NCBI GenBank assembly: GCA_008704415.1 | Contig: VXIS01000111.1 | Coordinates: 1 to 64,000, forward strand | Origin: Sphaerosporella brunnea | Taxonomy: Eukaryota > Ascomycota > Pezizomycetes > Pezizales > Pyronemataceae | Length of the DNA: 64,000 nucleotides | Reading direction: 5' to 3' | Part shown: positions 20,796 through 31,589 of the stretch, in pieces | Layout of the letters: each line of letters begins with the position of its first letter | Numbering within the stretch: the first letter of the stretch is position 1 | Position numbers and translations under genes: made by a program | Notes under the pieces: model-generated | Database searches by the model: none | Seen by the model: the letters and a program-made list of their open reading frames with translations, nothing else | Told to the model about the DNA's origin: nothing

Positions 20796-23303
20796 ACGCT
20801 GACAGTTAATTCATTGGTGCTTCCTCGTGGCATTCCCTCCAGGTACAGTAGTCGTACACGGTGGCATCATGCACATTAGGGCCTGCCAGTACCTAGGGAA
20901 CACACGGATCCTCGCAATAGAGGCATCCGTCGGGTCGACAAGCCTTCGGGCCCGGGCATCCCGTCTGCATGTAGAATGCTCGGATTACCGGCCCAACTCC
21001 CGGTCAGCAGCCCGTCGCCGTGTGCTCCTCAGCGCCCATAACTATACCGCCACCGCGGCTCGTCTATATCTCCGGCTTTCAGGTCTTATTGTCATCCAAC
21101 ACAACGCGCCTCTACCTTGGCTGCTTAGGTTTTGCGGTGTCATAGGGTCGCAATGGAGCGATGGCATAAAGAACGGCATAGAATTGCCAAATCCTAAACA
21201 AGTCCATTGGCGGACAGTTGTTAAAGTTTCGCAGACCGGGTGAGAGTCAAATACTCGGGGGATCTTCAAGTATCCTGACAGACGAATGACCCAGCTTTTG
21301 ACCGGGACTGAACGTACGTTCAGAGATAACTTGAAGTCAAAGCACTTCCATCGTGACGCTGGCAATGCGTGGTCTCCCCTTTAGAAAAATACAGGAGACA
21401 GTTGGTGTCAAAAAATCAACCGCAAGCGAGATTTTTCGGAGGCTTTTAGAAATGGGGCAGATCAGTGCGCGCCTTGCGATGGGTGCTCGACGATGGGTGG
21501 GAGCTCCGCGCCGGGTTCAAGGTTTTCGGATGCTAACTCCGGACTGCCAGCAGGTTCGGCGAATTCAAGCGCGGCGGGTACGAGCTAAGTGATGGGTGCA
21601 AGCTAAGTAATGGGAGGACAATCAGCAATTGGTGCAAGCTCAACGCTGTTTGCACGCTCCGCAGCTGCAAGCAGGTCGCTGGTTCTTCAGAACGGACAGC
21701 CTGAAGAGCATCGAAAGGACATGGCGGTGCTATATTTAAATACACTAAGCAAGAGCGCGGCTGTGAAGGAATTAAAAGACTGATTGGCAGCTAAATTGAC
21801 TTGATTTTAACGCTATCGTGCGCAGATAGGCATTGCTGAAGTTTTGCATTCAGACAGCTTGGAGATTTACAACGGTAAATGAAGTGAAGCGATTTTCGAA
21901 AGAGCAATGTGATCAAATTAGGATTGAGGAAAGCAATAAGGAAATTGCGAGCTGCCAACAATCATGCGGCGAGTTATCGAGGTACATGACGGAAACAAAC
22001 ACCATGATTAAAGCCAGCCCAGTGTTTTCCTTTTAGTTCAACTCGTCATCTTTTGTCCAAATAAATCCACTCAACTTTCACACCAGCCCAGACAATATTT
22101 TGAAGATCAAGATGGAGTGTGGGGACAGGGAGACCATCGCGACTGCAGGGCAAGAGCGTTGAGAGCGTTATCTCATGGACTGCAGCAAAGGTCTCACGGT
22201 GTGCTCCTTGCTCCACTGAAAATGCACCCAGGTTCTGCTGACTGCGCTGGAATATCCAAAACCCGGTGCTCAATCCTATGCGAGTATGCGAGAATTTCAC
22301 ACATAGCATGAAACTTCACCCTGCTTCTGATATCATGGCGGGCATGCCTTTCAGCCTCGTCGACGCAATCGGGCCCTGGTAAAGGCCCGGGCTGTAACAG
22401 GTCTCTCCAAGGGCGGCCGGTCTATTTGAGGCTTTTCTCCGGTCCTTTACTTGCGTCTCGTGAGCGAGTCACTCAATTGAAAACTCGCACGCAGTACCAG
22501 CGACGGACATTAACGATTAGCAGGAGTCACACCTGGACTGGTTAGACTCCGACAAGGAAGAAGAGGGTACAAAAAGCAACGAGCTCTTGAACGGTCGGTC
22601 GTGAGGCGCGCGGCAAGAACCGCATGTCTGACCGCTAAATATAATCTACAGCGTGAGGATAGGGCGGGTGGTGGAGGTTGGCACTTGGGAATTTTCAGAT
22701 GTCAACAATGTTTGATATTCCAAGGCACTGGCAGTCGGTTGTAACGTACGAGCATCCCCTAATGACCGGTGATGGGCGATTCTCTACGCCCCGTAAGGCG
22801 ATTACATTTAGTATGATTTGTGTTCGATACGATATCAGTATTCTCCATGTTTCGTAGTCCTTCCTTACAACGTCCTTTGGAATGTTCTAGCTTTCGCAGG
22901 ACAGACTTTGCAGGCCTTATGACCGCTATTTCCTTGTTTTAACGATTTTGCTACTAAGGTATGACCTCCTGTCATGACAACACGTATTGGCGTCGTCAGG
23001 GATAAAAGCTGACAGCTTTATCTACCTTCATTCTCTTGCGCTTCTTTCGTCGATATAAGCCACATTGGCTTGCTCTGCCGCTTCCTGGAGGCCTGTTCGG
23101 TTCGTGTGGATGCAGTCATGTTATGTGACTGTTCCGTGGCGGAGGTTCTGGTGGACGATTCGTCTGGCTAGACCAAGGCAGCGGTTATTTTCGACCTAAT
23201 CACTCAACGAGGGCTTCAAATTCTTGCCGCAGAGCGGCAGGCGTCCCTTCCAGGGGCAATCCTTGTGCAAGGGCGGGTCACCACGATAACGATAGCCTCT
23301 TCG
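20796..23303. other. Gene-free stretch
   Basis: Frames such as 20827-21243 (+) and 21353-21592 (+) lack recognisable features. The latter has a helix-turn-helix-like look (RKIQETVGVKKSTASEIFRR), reminiscent of the N-terminal domain of mariner/Tc1 or IS630-type transposases, so a transposase scrap at 21353-21470 is possible. Nothing else is recognised. Confidence 0.35.
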
Positions 23304-23480
23304 GCTTGACGGGTACAAACAGTACGTTACGAAAAGAGATGGACCCTTTGATCTGCACCCGGCAATAACTGGCACTCTGCACCGCCGTGCCGCAATACAT
23401 CGGGGGTCAGCGGATCAGCCAAATTCAGCTATATACCTCTCTTTGCAAACCAACCATCTCAACGACACATCGCTCCCACC
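23304..23480 (+). promoter_or_regulatory. Promoter of two-module family member 2 (shared cassette)
   Basis: Three blocks, GCTTGACGGGT (23304), ACCCTTTGA (23343) and TGGCACTCTG (23370), lie 177, 138 and 111 nt before the ATG. A TATATA lies at 23430. The same three blocks occur before the gene at 25903 at nearly identical spacing, so the upstream region was duplicated with the gene and has been kept. Confidence 0.65.
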
Positions 23481-24272
23481 ATGGCGACCGTCAACCCGAA
23501 CACACAGCTACAACGGGCTTTGGACGACTATTCGCTCGCCGTCCAGAAGTACGGCCTGGTCGTCCAACAGCTCCCTGCGTCGCAGCGACCCAAGCCGTTG
23601 GAGAAATTCCGTCACCGTGGAAATGTCCACGCAATCAAACGTGGCACCGCAGAGGTGCACAAAGCGACACAGCGGCTTTTGAAAACCGCACTGCGCGCCG
23701 CTCCCCATGCGGTGCTGGAACCAAAGGAGGTACGTTTCCTGGTGATTGTTGGCGTTGTTCGCTAACTGGCCGTTCTTGAGCACGCTCTGCAGAAAGAAGC
23801 GTCCAATGCGCACGATTGCGGAAACCCGAAAGACGCGGTTGTCTCCACGATCAGCGGTGCTTCCCCAAAGAGACCCAAGAGTGTTGACGGCCACGCCGCC
23901 ACCGACCTGCACGTTGAAGCCGGTCACCCCAGCATCCCAGACCGCATAGGTCAGGTTCAACAGACCAAGCATGTCCAGGTCATGGACGGTCAGGGGCCAG
24001 TTTCTGCTATAGCCCCTGACCCTCACGGCTCTGCTGATATTGGGGCTCGGATCCCCACCCACGACAGATCTCTGCTGTTCACCAGCAAGGAGGTGGACCT
24101 TCTGATCCGGGTTGCGGCGGGATCGCCCGATGCGGCCCGGATCTGTGCCCGCAGAATCAGCGAATTGAAGACCCATGGAGCCAGCGCTGGGGAGGTTGAG
24201 GAGATCTTGCACACCGTGATCCGCTGGGTCGAGGGCGAGCAGTTCGGTCGAAGCCGGCAGGAGGAGAAGTAA
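23481..24272 (+). CDS. Two-module family protein, member 2 (242 aa, one intron)
   Basis: Function unknown. Exon 1 is 23481-23729 and exon 2 is 23793-24272. The 63-nt intron has donor GTACGT, branch GCTAAC and acceptor GCAG, and phase 0. The N-terminal module (about residues 8-72) has ALDDYSLAVQKY, RPKPLEKFRHRGN and a Lys/Arg-rich helix. A hydrophilic linker follows. The C-terminal module (182-242) reads EVDLLIRVAAGSPDAARIC, then SELKTHGAS and TVIRWVEGEQFG, likely two or three amphipathic helices. The modules sit one per exon. No signal peptide or transmembrane segment is seen, so it is probably intracellular. It is the best-preserved family member and is probably functional. Whether it binds DNA, RNA or protein cannot be told. 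Confidence 0.8.
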
Positions 24273-25724
24273 GGTGTCCGCATTGACAGCGCATAATTCA
24301 AACCGCTTTTGTTTTGCGTACGCCGTGTCTTTTGTCACTCGCGTGATATCCCGTTCATTTAACCCCGCACCAAGCAAAACCTACAGCGTACCAAACCGCC
24401 CAAATAAATGCCCCCGACATCGCGCCCTACATAGCCGCTGTTTGTCACGCTCCGGCCTAGCCAAGGGCTGAGCCCTGATAGTTTTCGTCGCGAAGTCACC
24501 AATGCCCCAGCACAGCGCGCACAGCAGTGGCGCACGCAATTGAGCCTTGTGCAGCTGACATCGCGGCGCTTATCACCTTCTATCGGCTTTTGAAATTCGC
24601 TTCTTTGCACGCCGACCATTAGGACGCTCTGTAGGAGAGGGTGATGCCTCAAGCGCCGGATCAGGGCCTGACACCCGCGCGTCTGGATCTGCGGCTGAGG
24701 ATCTGCTGTCGCAGCGGGACCTCGCCCGGCAGTGGGCAAACTCGACCCTGCTACCAAATGGTAGTCGCGGGTTACATTTCGTGGTGTTCACCGCACACCG
24801 AACGCCGCAGCAAGCGTACTGCTTGCACCTCTACATCAGTCGTTGTGATGTTCACCAGTTGCCTTGATAGCCGGTACGCCCGTGTTGGCACCACCCCTGA
24901 GTAGCAGGGTCGGAGCTCCACCCGCTGCCCGCTGCCCGCTGCCCCATGATTTTGAATTGATCAGGCGTATTTACAGGTTGGCTTGCTTCCAATCGGGTGT
25001 GTGTCCGCGCCAAGCGCTTGGCAACGCGACAGCGCGGCTCGGGGGGCAGGATTAGGAGAGCCAGGTATGTTGCGGCGGCAGAGCAGCGGTCGATGAACGG
25101 GCTCATGGGGGATGAGGAACTGTGTTTTACGGGCCTAGATGGCGTGTGGGGTTGATCGTTGTGGGAGGTGAGGAATAATGATTCTCCAGGTGTGGGAGCG
25201 AGGGGTCTCAGAGTATCACTGGGTGAAGGTGTGGTATGTTTGATTACGGCCAATGTCTGATATATTATGTGGGGATTGTGGCCCTTGGATGACGTGGAAG
25301 AGCATCAATAAGCGGTGTCATTACGGGCTTTCTCTCCGCGTGGTCTTGCTTGCAGCTGGGCCGGCTAGCTGCGTCTTTGGATGTAAAAGGCACGGAGTGA
25401 CATCCAGTGACGCAACAATGGTTGTTGATCGCCCATTCTTCGTACTCGGGCAACGGGGTTAACGCAGCCAGCCTGGCTATGGCGAACACTGGCTGAAGCT
25501 CCCGGTCTCCACCCTGCGACCACAACACGCGCCACCACCAACATCAATAACACTACGCCCATGAAGCAGGAGCCAGTGCTTGACGCAGGCTAGAATAATT
25601 GTGTTTGGGCTGGCTGCTAATCACGCAGGTGCACGGAATCAAGAATGAGGCCTACCCGGGTCCAACGTATGTGGAATGGCGGACTCTATATATCATCCTT
25701 CCGCAGAGTGTGTGGTATGGGGCG
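24273..25724. other. Spacer between family members 2 and 3
   Basis: No supported gene. Around 24640-24830 (+) a short coding-looking piece (LARQWANSTLLPNGSRGLHF) is bounded by stops and not recognised. Confidence 0.35.
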
Positions 25725-25902
25725 GCTTGACGGGTCCACATAGTGCGACACAAAAGCAAATGTACCCTTTGACCGTTCAACGATTGGCACTCTGGACCCA
25801 GACGACGTACCAAGTTGTGCGGTCAGGTGATCACGATACAGGCGGTATTTAAGCAAGCACCACCAACCATCCAGTCCACGAAATCCTACTACTCACAGCA
25901 TC
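25725..25902 (+). promoter_or_regulatory. Promoter of two-module family member 3 (shared cassette)
   Basis: GCTTGACGGGT (25725), ACCCTTTGA (25764) and TGGCACTCTG (25785) lie 178, 139 and 118 nt before the ATG. A TATTTAAG box lies at 25846. Spacing between the first two blocks is 39 nt, the same as in member 2. Confidence 0.65.
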
Positions 25903-26623
25903 ATGACTCCCAAGCAACACACACCCATTCAGCTTGCACTCGACGGCTACTCCCTGACCGTCCAAAGATACCGCCAGATTGTCGAGCAGCTTCCTGCGTC
26001 AGCGCGCCCGGCTCCACTTGACCGCTTCCGCCATCGTGGCAACATTTGCGCCATCCGGCGTCGCACCGAGGAGGTCATAAAAGCCACGACGCGCCTGCAG
26101 AAGGCGGCGCACGCTCCCCAGTCCCTCCCAGCAAGGAGAGTAACCATCGATACAGCCAAGGTAACGATGACGCCACCTCGCTAGCTATATCCGCACACTG
26201 ACCAGTTGTGCGCAGACTGGACAGCAGATCCCCGGTGCCAACCCCACGGCGGCGAACTCTGACTCCAGTGTCAAGCCGAATGGAAACGACGCGGACGATA
26301 CCGATACGGGCAGGGCTCAAGAGCCCGACACTGTTCTTGTTCAGTCCGCTGATACGGCCAGACCAGCCGACGCGCACATCGCTGCGGAAAATGGAGGCAT
26401 GTCCTCCGCCCAGTTTTTCACTTACGCCGAGGTGCAGCTTCTGATCCGCGTGGCTTGAGCATCGCCGCATGCAGCGAGGATCTGCGCCAGGCGTATCCGG
26501 CAGCTGAAAAGCCACGCGGCTAGCGAAGATGAGATCAAGGAGGTTTTGGAAACTGTTATTCGCTGGGTGGAGGGGGAAACAAAGAGGAGGAAGCATGAGG
26601 CTTTTGCACGTTTATTCCATTGA
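25903..26623 (+). pseudogene. Two-module family, member 3, interrupted by an in-frame TGA
   Basis: Exon 1 is 25903-26160 (86 codons), the intron 26161-26215 (55 nt; donor GTAACG, branch CACTGAC, acceptor GCAG), and exon 2 starts at 26216 in phase 0. The N-terminal module has ALDGYSLTVQRY, APLDRFRHRGN and IRRRTEEV. Exon 2 reads to VQLLIRVA, where TGA (26456-26458) replaces the Ala codon of member 2. Beyond it the same frame continues with ASPHAARICARRIRQLKSH and TVIRWVEGE to a stop at 26621. The stop removes most of the C-terminal module, leaving 166 residues. Because the rest is well kept, the nonsense change is recent, or the shortened protein still functions, or it is a sequencing error. 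Confidence 0.75.
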
Positions 26624-26783
26624 CATTGGGGGCACATAAGCCGTGGCCTCACTTTACTTGGCATTATTACGCGATATATGTGATCGCACTTTGTATTCTA
26701 TCTCATCGATACCTATCAACTAGTGACGAGCCTACTTATATGCACAGCCCCCAGGGTTCCGCGATGCCGATGACGATGAAAAT

Positions 26784-26980
26784 CCTACGGACCATCCAAC
26801 CCACTATCCAAACCTTGCGTACCACCGCGCGCACCGCGAACCACTGTTGGAACCTGATCCACGTTCCCTCGCGCCGCGTCCACAGAAGCCACCCGGCCGC
26901 CTTGACCGCCTCCAGCATTTGCAGTAGTAGTAGGTTTCCCCTCACTTGCATCCACTTTGGTCTTCACAGCCATTGCCTGT
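26784..26980. repeat. Dispersed repeat, copy R2
   Basis: Matches the start and the 3' half of R1 (20400-20792) but lacks about 200 bp of the middle. It is located just after family member 3. Confidence 0.6.
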
Positions 26981-27000
26981 TTGCGGCTGCATGTCCGGAG

Positions 27001-27777
27001 ACCCAAAGCTTCAATATTAGGATGGTGAACTTCAACATGAGAATGGTTAAGCATGGTGACCGCCTCAGCTCTGATCACCTCTGCACTTGCATCTTGCTTC
27101 CTCCAGCTTCAGCGAGTTCACCACCAAGGGGTACCCGTGCACTACTCTTCCCCTGCCATGGACGTTTTGCAAGCAAGGCGCGAGGACCGGCCTTGGGGGG
27201 TGAAGGAACACGAACATCCGGTGAATTCTCAGTTCGGGTGTCTGCTGAATGAAAGGTCGGACCCACCAGGTCCAGAGGTATAAATTCCTCGCTTAATTCA
27301 GCAGTCGCTTATTGGAAGCGTAAGGCATAACGTTGTTGATATTGGGTAGAAGGAAGAGATTTCCGGAAACTCTCGGCTGCATATGCCTGCTCGACAAAGC
27401 GATGGTGACTCGACTCTGTCAGGTAGTGCTCGGTGGCTACAGCCCCCGGAGCCAACTAAAAGTAGTTCATATCTGCGTGGTGTTCACTTATGAACCATCG
27501 AGAGTGGATTGCTGACTGTGGAACCTCAGTGTTAGGCTTCACAAAGGTAAGCAGCACAAGAATAGATGTGTGGATATAGTTCTTTCTGCGTGTCACCCAC
27601 CGCGACGCCCGCCTGCTGAGCAGCTTCAAATGCAGCTTTCGGGGTTCGCCATTCGCGTGCAGATTGTATTGTCCGCCAAACCCCTCGTTCGGAACTCGCT
27701 CGATGAGACTCCAAGTCTGCGTAGACCCGCAGTTGTCAGCACGGTTGCCAGTGACGCTGAGCTGGCGGTAGCAGCGG
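27001..27777. other. Gene-free stretch
   Basis: Overlapping short frames only. Nothing recognised. Confidence 0.35.
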
Positions 27778-28542
27778 TCACCGTCGCTTTTGGCAGCGGT
27801 AGCATTGAGACCGACAACCTGGACGATGGAGATCGAAACACGAGATGCACCCGGTGAGGAAAGGGTCAGAAGGAGGTAGAGAGGTGTTGTGAAGTGTAAA
27901 GGTGAAAAGAGAGGAATCCACCAGAATTTGAATGCTCCGAGCTGGTAGCCCAAGCGCACCAGCGCTGTGGCAGGGTCGAGTGGCAGCGATGAGGTCGCTG
28001 CGGGACGCATAGGCACGGTAGTACAGAAGTTTTGAGTAGTTGGTTGGATAGTCCGTAGAATTTTTCTGGGTGACGAACCATGATGTGGGACTTGCTCCGA
28101 ACCAGCAACTCGCGTTAAATGCAATGCTCAATCGGATCATTTCCGGGAGCCCTTCCTGATTTCTTCCAATCCCGATGAACACCTCCATATGTTGATTAAT
28201 TAGTGCCTGTCCGTGCGGAGCATTATGATTGGCAGTCGTTATTTGGAGAGGCGCCAGCCAAGCAGGAGTGACCCGGACCTCCCCGCCGTGGCTTTTGCAT
28301 CTTGTTACGGTACTATTTTTTTCTTTTTTTTGTCCTTTGGAGGTTGATGTGCTTTTGTTTATAGGCAACGCCTGACATGGGCCCGACCTGCGGTGGCGTT
28401 TCAGCACTATTCTAATAAATGAGAGATACGTGCGGTGCGGCAACGGATCTCCCACGTAGAGGTTGTCATACATGCCCTGAGCAATAGCCGCTGGATGCAC
28501 TTCATGAAGAATCGCTGGTGATTCCCAAGCAATCAAATGCAC
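27778..28542 (-). CDS. Hypothetical ORF (254 aa), doubtful
   Basis: One of the longest unexplained frames in the window. It starts at an ATG at 28542 and reads locally protein-like (AIAQGMYDNLYVGDPLPHRT near residue 20). It contains no domain I know. Its C-terminal third runs through repeat copy R3 (27965-28058), and a 222-codon frame overlaps it on the same strand. Both facts argue that at least part of the frame is repeat-derived or chance. Confidence 0.2.
   Translation of the reverse strand: MHLIAWESPAILHEVHPAAIAQGMYDNLYVGDPLPHRTYLSFIRIVLKRHRRSGPCQALPINKSTSTSKGQKKEKNSTVTRCKSHGGEVRVTPAWLAPLQITTANHNAPHGQALINQHMEVFIGIGRNQEGLPEMIRLSIAFNASCWFGASPTSWFVTQKNSTDYPTNYSKLLYYRAYASRSDLIAATRPCHSAGALGLPARSIQILVDSSLFTFTLHNTSLPPSDPFLTGCISCFDLHRPGCRSQCYRCQKRR
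27965..28058 (-). repeat. Dispersed repeat, copy R3 (reverse orientation)
   Basis: The reverse complement reads CTACGGACTATCCAACCAAC and onward, aligning to the start of R1 and R2. In R1 and R2 the homology is on the + strand. Confidence 0.5.
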
Positions 28543-28719
28543 ATAGATGCAGGTTTGCAGAAGATCGACCCACCTTCCCCTCCGTACCGCACCAACTGGA
28601 GAAAATACAGTGCAACTCCACCACAGGGCTCTAGTGCCACTTCGAATTCTTGCACCGATTGGGATTCCAGGTAACAGTCAACAGGCGCTAACATTGTTGA
28701 GACATAGAGTATGACTCTC

Positions 28720-28880
28720 TGGTGGATCCGAGTATGAACTGGTGATATACCGGTGCTGGTTTCTGCCTCTTAAGGGAGCAGCAACTCGCACTAAGCTCCG
28801 TACCTTGCAATATATCTCTTCTATCTACGTTGTTAGTGTCCACTGCGTGAAACCTATCGTCAACAAATATGACCCTAGCA
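28720..28880 (+). repeat. Orphan copy of the F-box/ankyrin gene leader
   Basis: Aligns to 38787-38985, the upstream and leader DNA of the F-box/ankyrin gene, through GGATCCGAGTATGAA, GTGATA, TTTTGCCTCTTAA-like and AGCTCCGTACCTT blocks. No F-box coding sequence follows; the next ATG at 28869 opens only a short frame. It is a promoter duplicate without its gene. Confidence 0.7.
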
Positions 28881-29290
28881 GCACCGCAATCCGGGAGGTA
28901 TTAGGCTCGTAAATTAGGCGTAGGGATGATCAAAATCATGTGATATGGGATCAAATGGCAATAGACAAGGCGTGATCTGAACAGCGATGACAGTAACCGC
29001 AGGATCGCAATTGCACAATCGAAGCAACTGGGCAATACATGGGTCCGCCATAGAACAATGCGAGCGAATGTTCCCGCAGCGCGCTACACAGACAGCGTGA
29101 AGGGACATTTCTGCAAGGACGGATGCAGCCTGGTGTTTTTTTGGCCCGAAAATCATGCCGCAAGGTGGCCGGAGGGCCGTCATGTCTGCAAATCAACAAC
29201 AAGTGCTGTCCACTCCGAGATACCCTCACATGCAGGAGTTAATATCAGGCGGGCGTAGTCTGTATCCTTCAATGCGGATTGACTGGTATA

Positions 29291-29870
29291 GCCTGTACGC
29301 CACCAAACCAAATGGACTATGTGCTCGTCAATACCCCATTTTACCTGTCAAAGACTGGCGCTCTGGACTCCAATTCCGCAATAACCCGTTCTGGCGATCC
29401 TGAAAAGCAGTGTCTTTCTCGAGCTCCTTTCTCTATCATTGCATCCCACGCTGTTTGAGGGTTTCCACCATTGAAAGAAGATTTTTGTAACCAGGTGTCG
29501 CACTCCCGAAGTGCAGAAGGTGGGCGAAAGCTGTAGACGGTGTCCAGCACTGTTCAGTGCTGGGAGTTAACATCGAACAGGCGATAAGTTACAACAACGA
29601 GAGCTGGCAATGTTTGCAAACTGACTGGATTTCACCAGGCTACTGTGGCAACTGTGCACAGAAGCTCGCCCAGGCAAAACTGATGGCGGGCTATGCACAT
29701 CGTGCGGTTGAATATGCGATGGATCTGCTGCTTTTACCTTCATAGAGGTTGAGCTGCTACCCAGTTCAGGAGGGACGGGGCAATTGAAGGAAATGTTGAC
29801 TGGGTCGATGGAGAACAGTTTGGTAGTGGTCAGGCTTTCGGTGAGGTAAATAATGAGGCGACAGGGTAAG
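29291..29870 (+). pseudogene. Decayed trace of the two-module family with promoter remnant
   Basis: 29332-29370 aligns with the promoter cassette of member 3 (TACCCC, GTCAAAGACTGGC, CTCTGGACTCC), and GCCTGTACGCC at 29291 sits where GCTTGACGGGT would be. About 178 nt later CCACCATT stands where CCACCATG would start. Near the end (29745-29835) GAGGTTGAGCTGCTA (EVELL) and the frame reading VDWVDGEQFGSGQ recall the C-terminal module (EVDLL, IRWVEGEQFG). Most of the gene body is unrecognisable. Confidence 0.35.
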
Positions 29871-30700
29871 GGATTTGAACCTTTCTACCCTTACTCGTTG
29901 CGGAGACACTGCTCACGGTATCCCAGCACGGCACAATGTCCTCACATTCATCGACATCCATGAACCTATGCGAGCTGTTGGGTGGTGCCGAAACTTCAGA
30001 CTTTCGATTTCGCAGAGGATTTATTCAATCCGACAACTGCTTAAATCACCGAGGTGCGTTGAGGGGGGGAGGGGAGGGGGCGGGGAGGGTGAGAAATTCC
30101 GTGGAGGAAAGTGAGCCGTCCCGAGACGTCCAATGCCGATGGTAGTTAAAGAAACCATCAGATTACCTCTACTGTCCTAATCGACATCAAAACGACCTTA
30201 TATACAAATTCAGAGCCTTGCCATCACTGCCGAACTGCGACAAACACCTAGCTATTCCGGCCGTAGATTTCAAATGAATCAAACCCTACGGGTTTAGTCG
30301 TCCGCGTTGCAGTACGATCGTCAGTCCGAAATGCCAGGAGCACACAGTGGAAAGCAGCTCAGGCAGAAGTTGGCAACTTTGAGGCTGTGTGTCTGCGTGT
30401 CTGTATGTAAAATACAGTTTGATAAGCGACAGGTAGGGATGGATGATCGGGGGATTGGGATGATGGAGCTGCGATGGACATGGATAGCAGTTGGGAGATG
30501 GGATGATCCATAAAGCACACGGACCACAGTACCGAGAATTTGACTGCAATGTTCACCGTAGTCGCCTGACGAGATATGCCTGGACAGGGGCCTGCGTAAT
30601 TGTGGTTGGCGCTCGCACACCAATCAAAAACGAGTGCATTCCAATGAAGTTCTCTGATGCTGGACTCTATATGTTTCGTGCGCATCAACATCCTTTGAGG
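29871..30700. other. Gene-free stretch containing a G-rich tract
   Basis: 30063-30089 holds five runs of three or more G separated by single bases, a textbook intramolecular G-quadruplex candidate. Otherwise only short frames. Confidence 0.5.
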
Positions 30701-31155
30701 CAGTGTTCTCAACAGCCAGCCAGCCCGGCCGGCTGCGTTGGGCGGATGTGGGCTGATCAAAAAGCCCGGCTGGCTGTTTCGGCTGATCAAAAAGCCCGCC
30801 CGGCTGTCTGGGCTGCAGCCCACAATGACAACAAATACGACCACCGTGATGTAAACTACTGCTATGAAATGAAAAGTACATAAACATGTTCGCCGTGTAA
30901 AACGATGACTAGGAGGAGATCACTAGATAGAAGTTTAGTATAACATCACAGATCCTGAAAAGTTTATTGACGCCGATTGAACCCCGCCTCTTGCAGTGGC
31001 CGGTCTTCACCGGAGATCACTCAGAGCTCTGGCCGCCGGGCTGGCCCGAAAGCAGGCTGGGCCGTTTGGTCTGATGCAAAATGCCCGCCGGGCTGGCTGC
31101 TTAAAGCAGCCGGCCCAGCCCGCCCGGCTGTTTGGGCTGGCTACTGAGAACACTG
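30701..31155. mobile_element. Non-autonomous hAT element (MITE, 455 bp)
   Basis: The ends CAGTGTTCTCA and TGAGAACACTG are inverted. CTTTGAGG is duplicated exactly at 30693-30700 and 31156-31163. Subterminal regions are rich in GGCTGGCTG/CAGCCAGCC motifs, like the clustered motifs of other hAT ends. There is no transposase frame, so it would need a helper. A related fragment lies at about 47270-47385. Confidence 0.9.
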
Positions 31156-31163
31156 CTTTGAGG

Positions 31164-31589
31164 ATATAAAATATACCAGGCTGACGCCGCAATCACTCTT
31201 GCGGTCACGTAGTCGCCATACTTGAGCTATTGAATCACTCGCTCACCTGGCTTCGCGAACCATCGATCCAATCATCGACCATTTAACAAGACGAACTCCG
31301 GCAGAGGGTGTTAAACTAATACTCACAAGCCGTCCGAAAGTACGGCTTAATTGACAGACAGCTTCCAGTAAAATTTCTGCGATCCGGGTACGCACTGACG
31401 ACGTCCTGGGGGAGATGCAGGGACAACGGAACTTCGCACACGGCCCCCTACACCATACAGCGCAGCCACTCAGCTGTATGAACAAAAGGAGGTTAGTTAC
31501 CACAAGCAGTGTAGGCGCTGTGAGTATACTGACGACCTTTCAGCAGGTTGCACAGACGTTTGCGGGTATTGACCCCATGCTGGTCGAAA
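31164..31589. other. Gene-free stretch
   Basis: Nothing recognised between the MITE and the family fragment. Confidence 0.35.

Noticed and set aside
23508..24377. 289-codon minus-strand frame opposite family member 2
   Set aside because: Shadow frame; the plus strand has the conserved modules and canonical intron.
26456..26458. TGA read as selenocysteine
   Set aside because: No selenocysteine-insertion element is visible, the paralog has Ala here, and most fungi lack selenoproteins.
29855..29915. tRNA gene on the minus strand around GGTTCAAATCCC
   Set aside because: A T-arm-like hairpin is present, but no A box and no matching 5' acceptor strand lie at the right distance.
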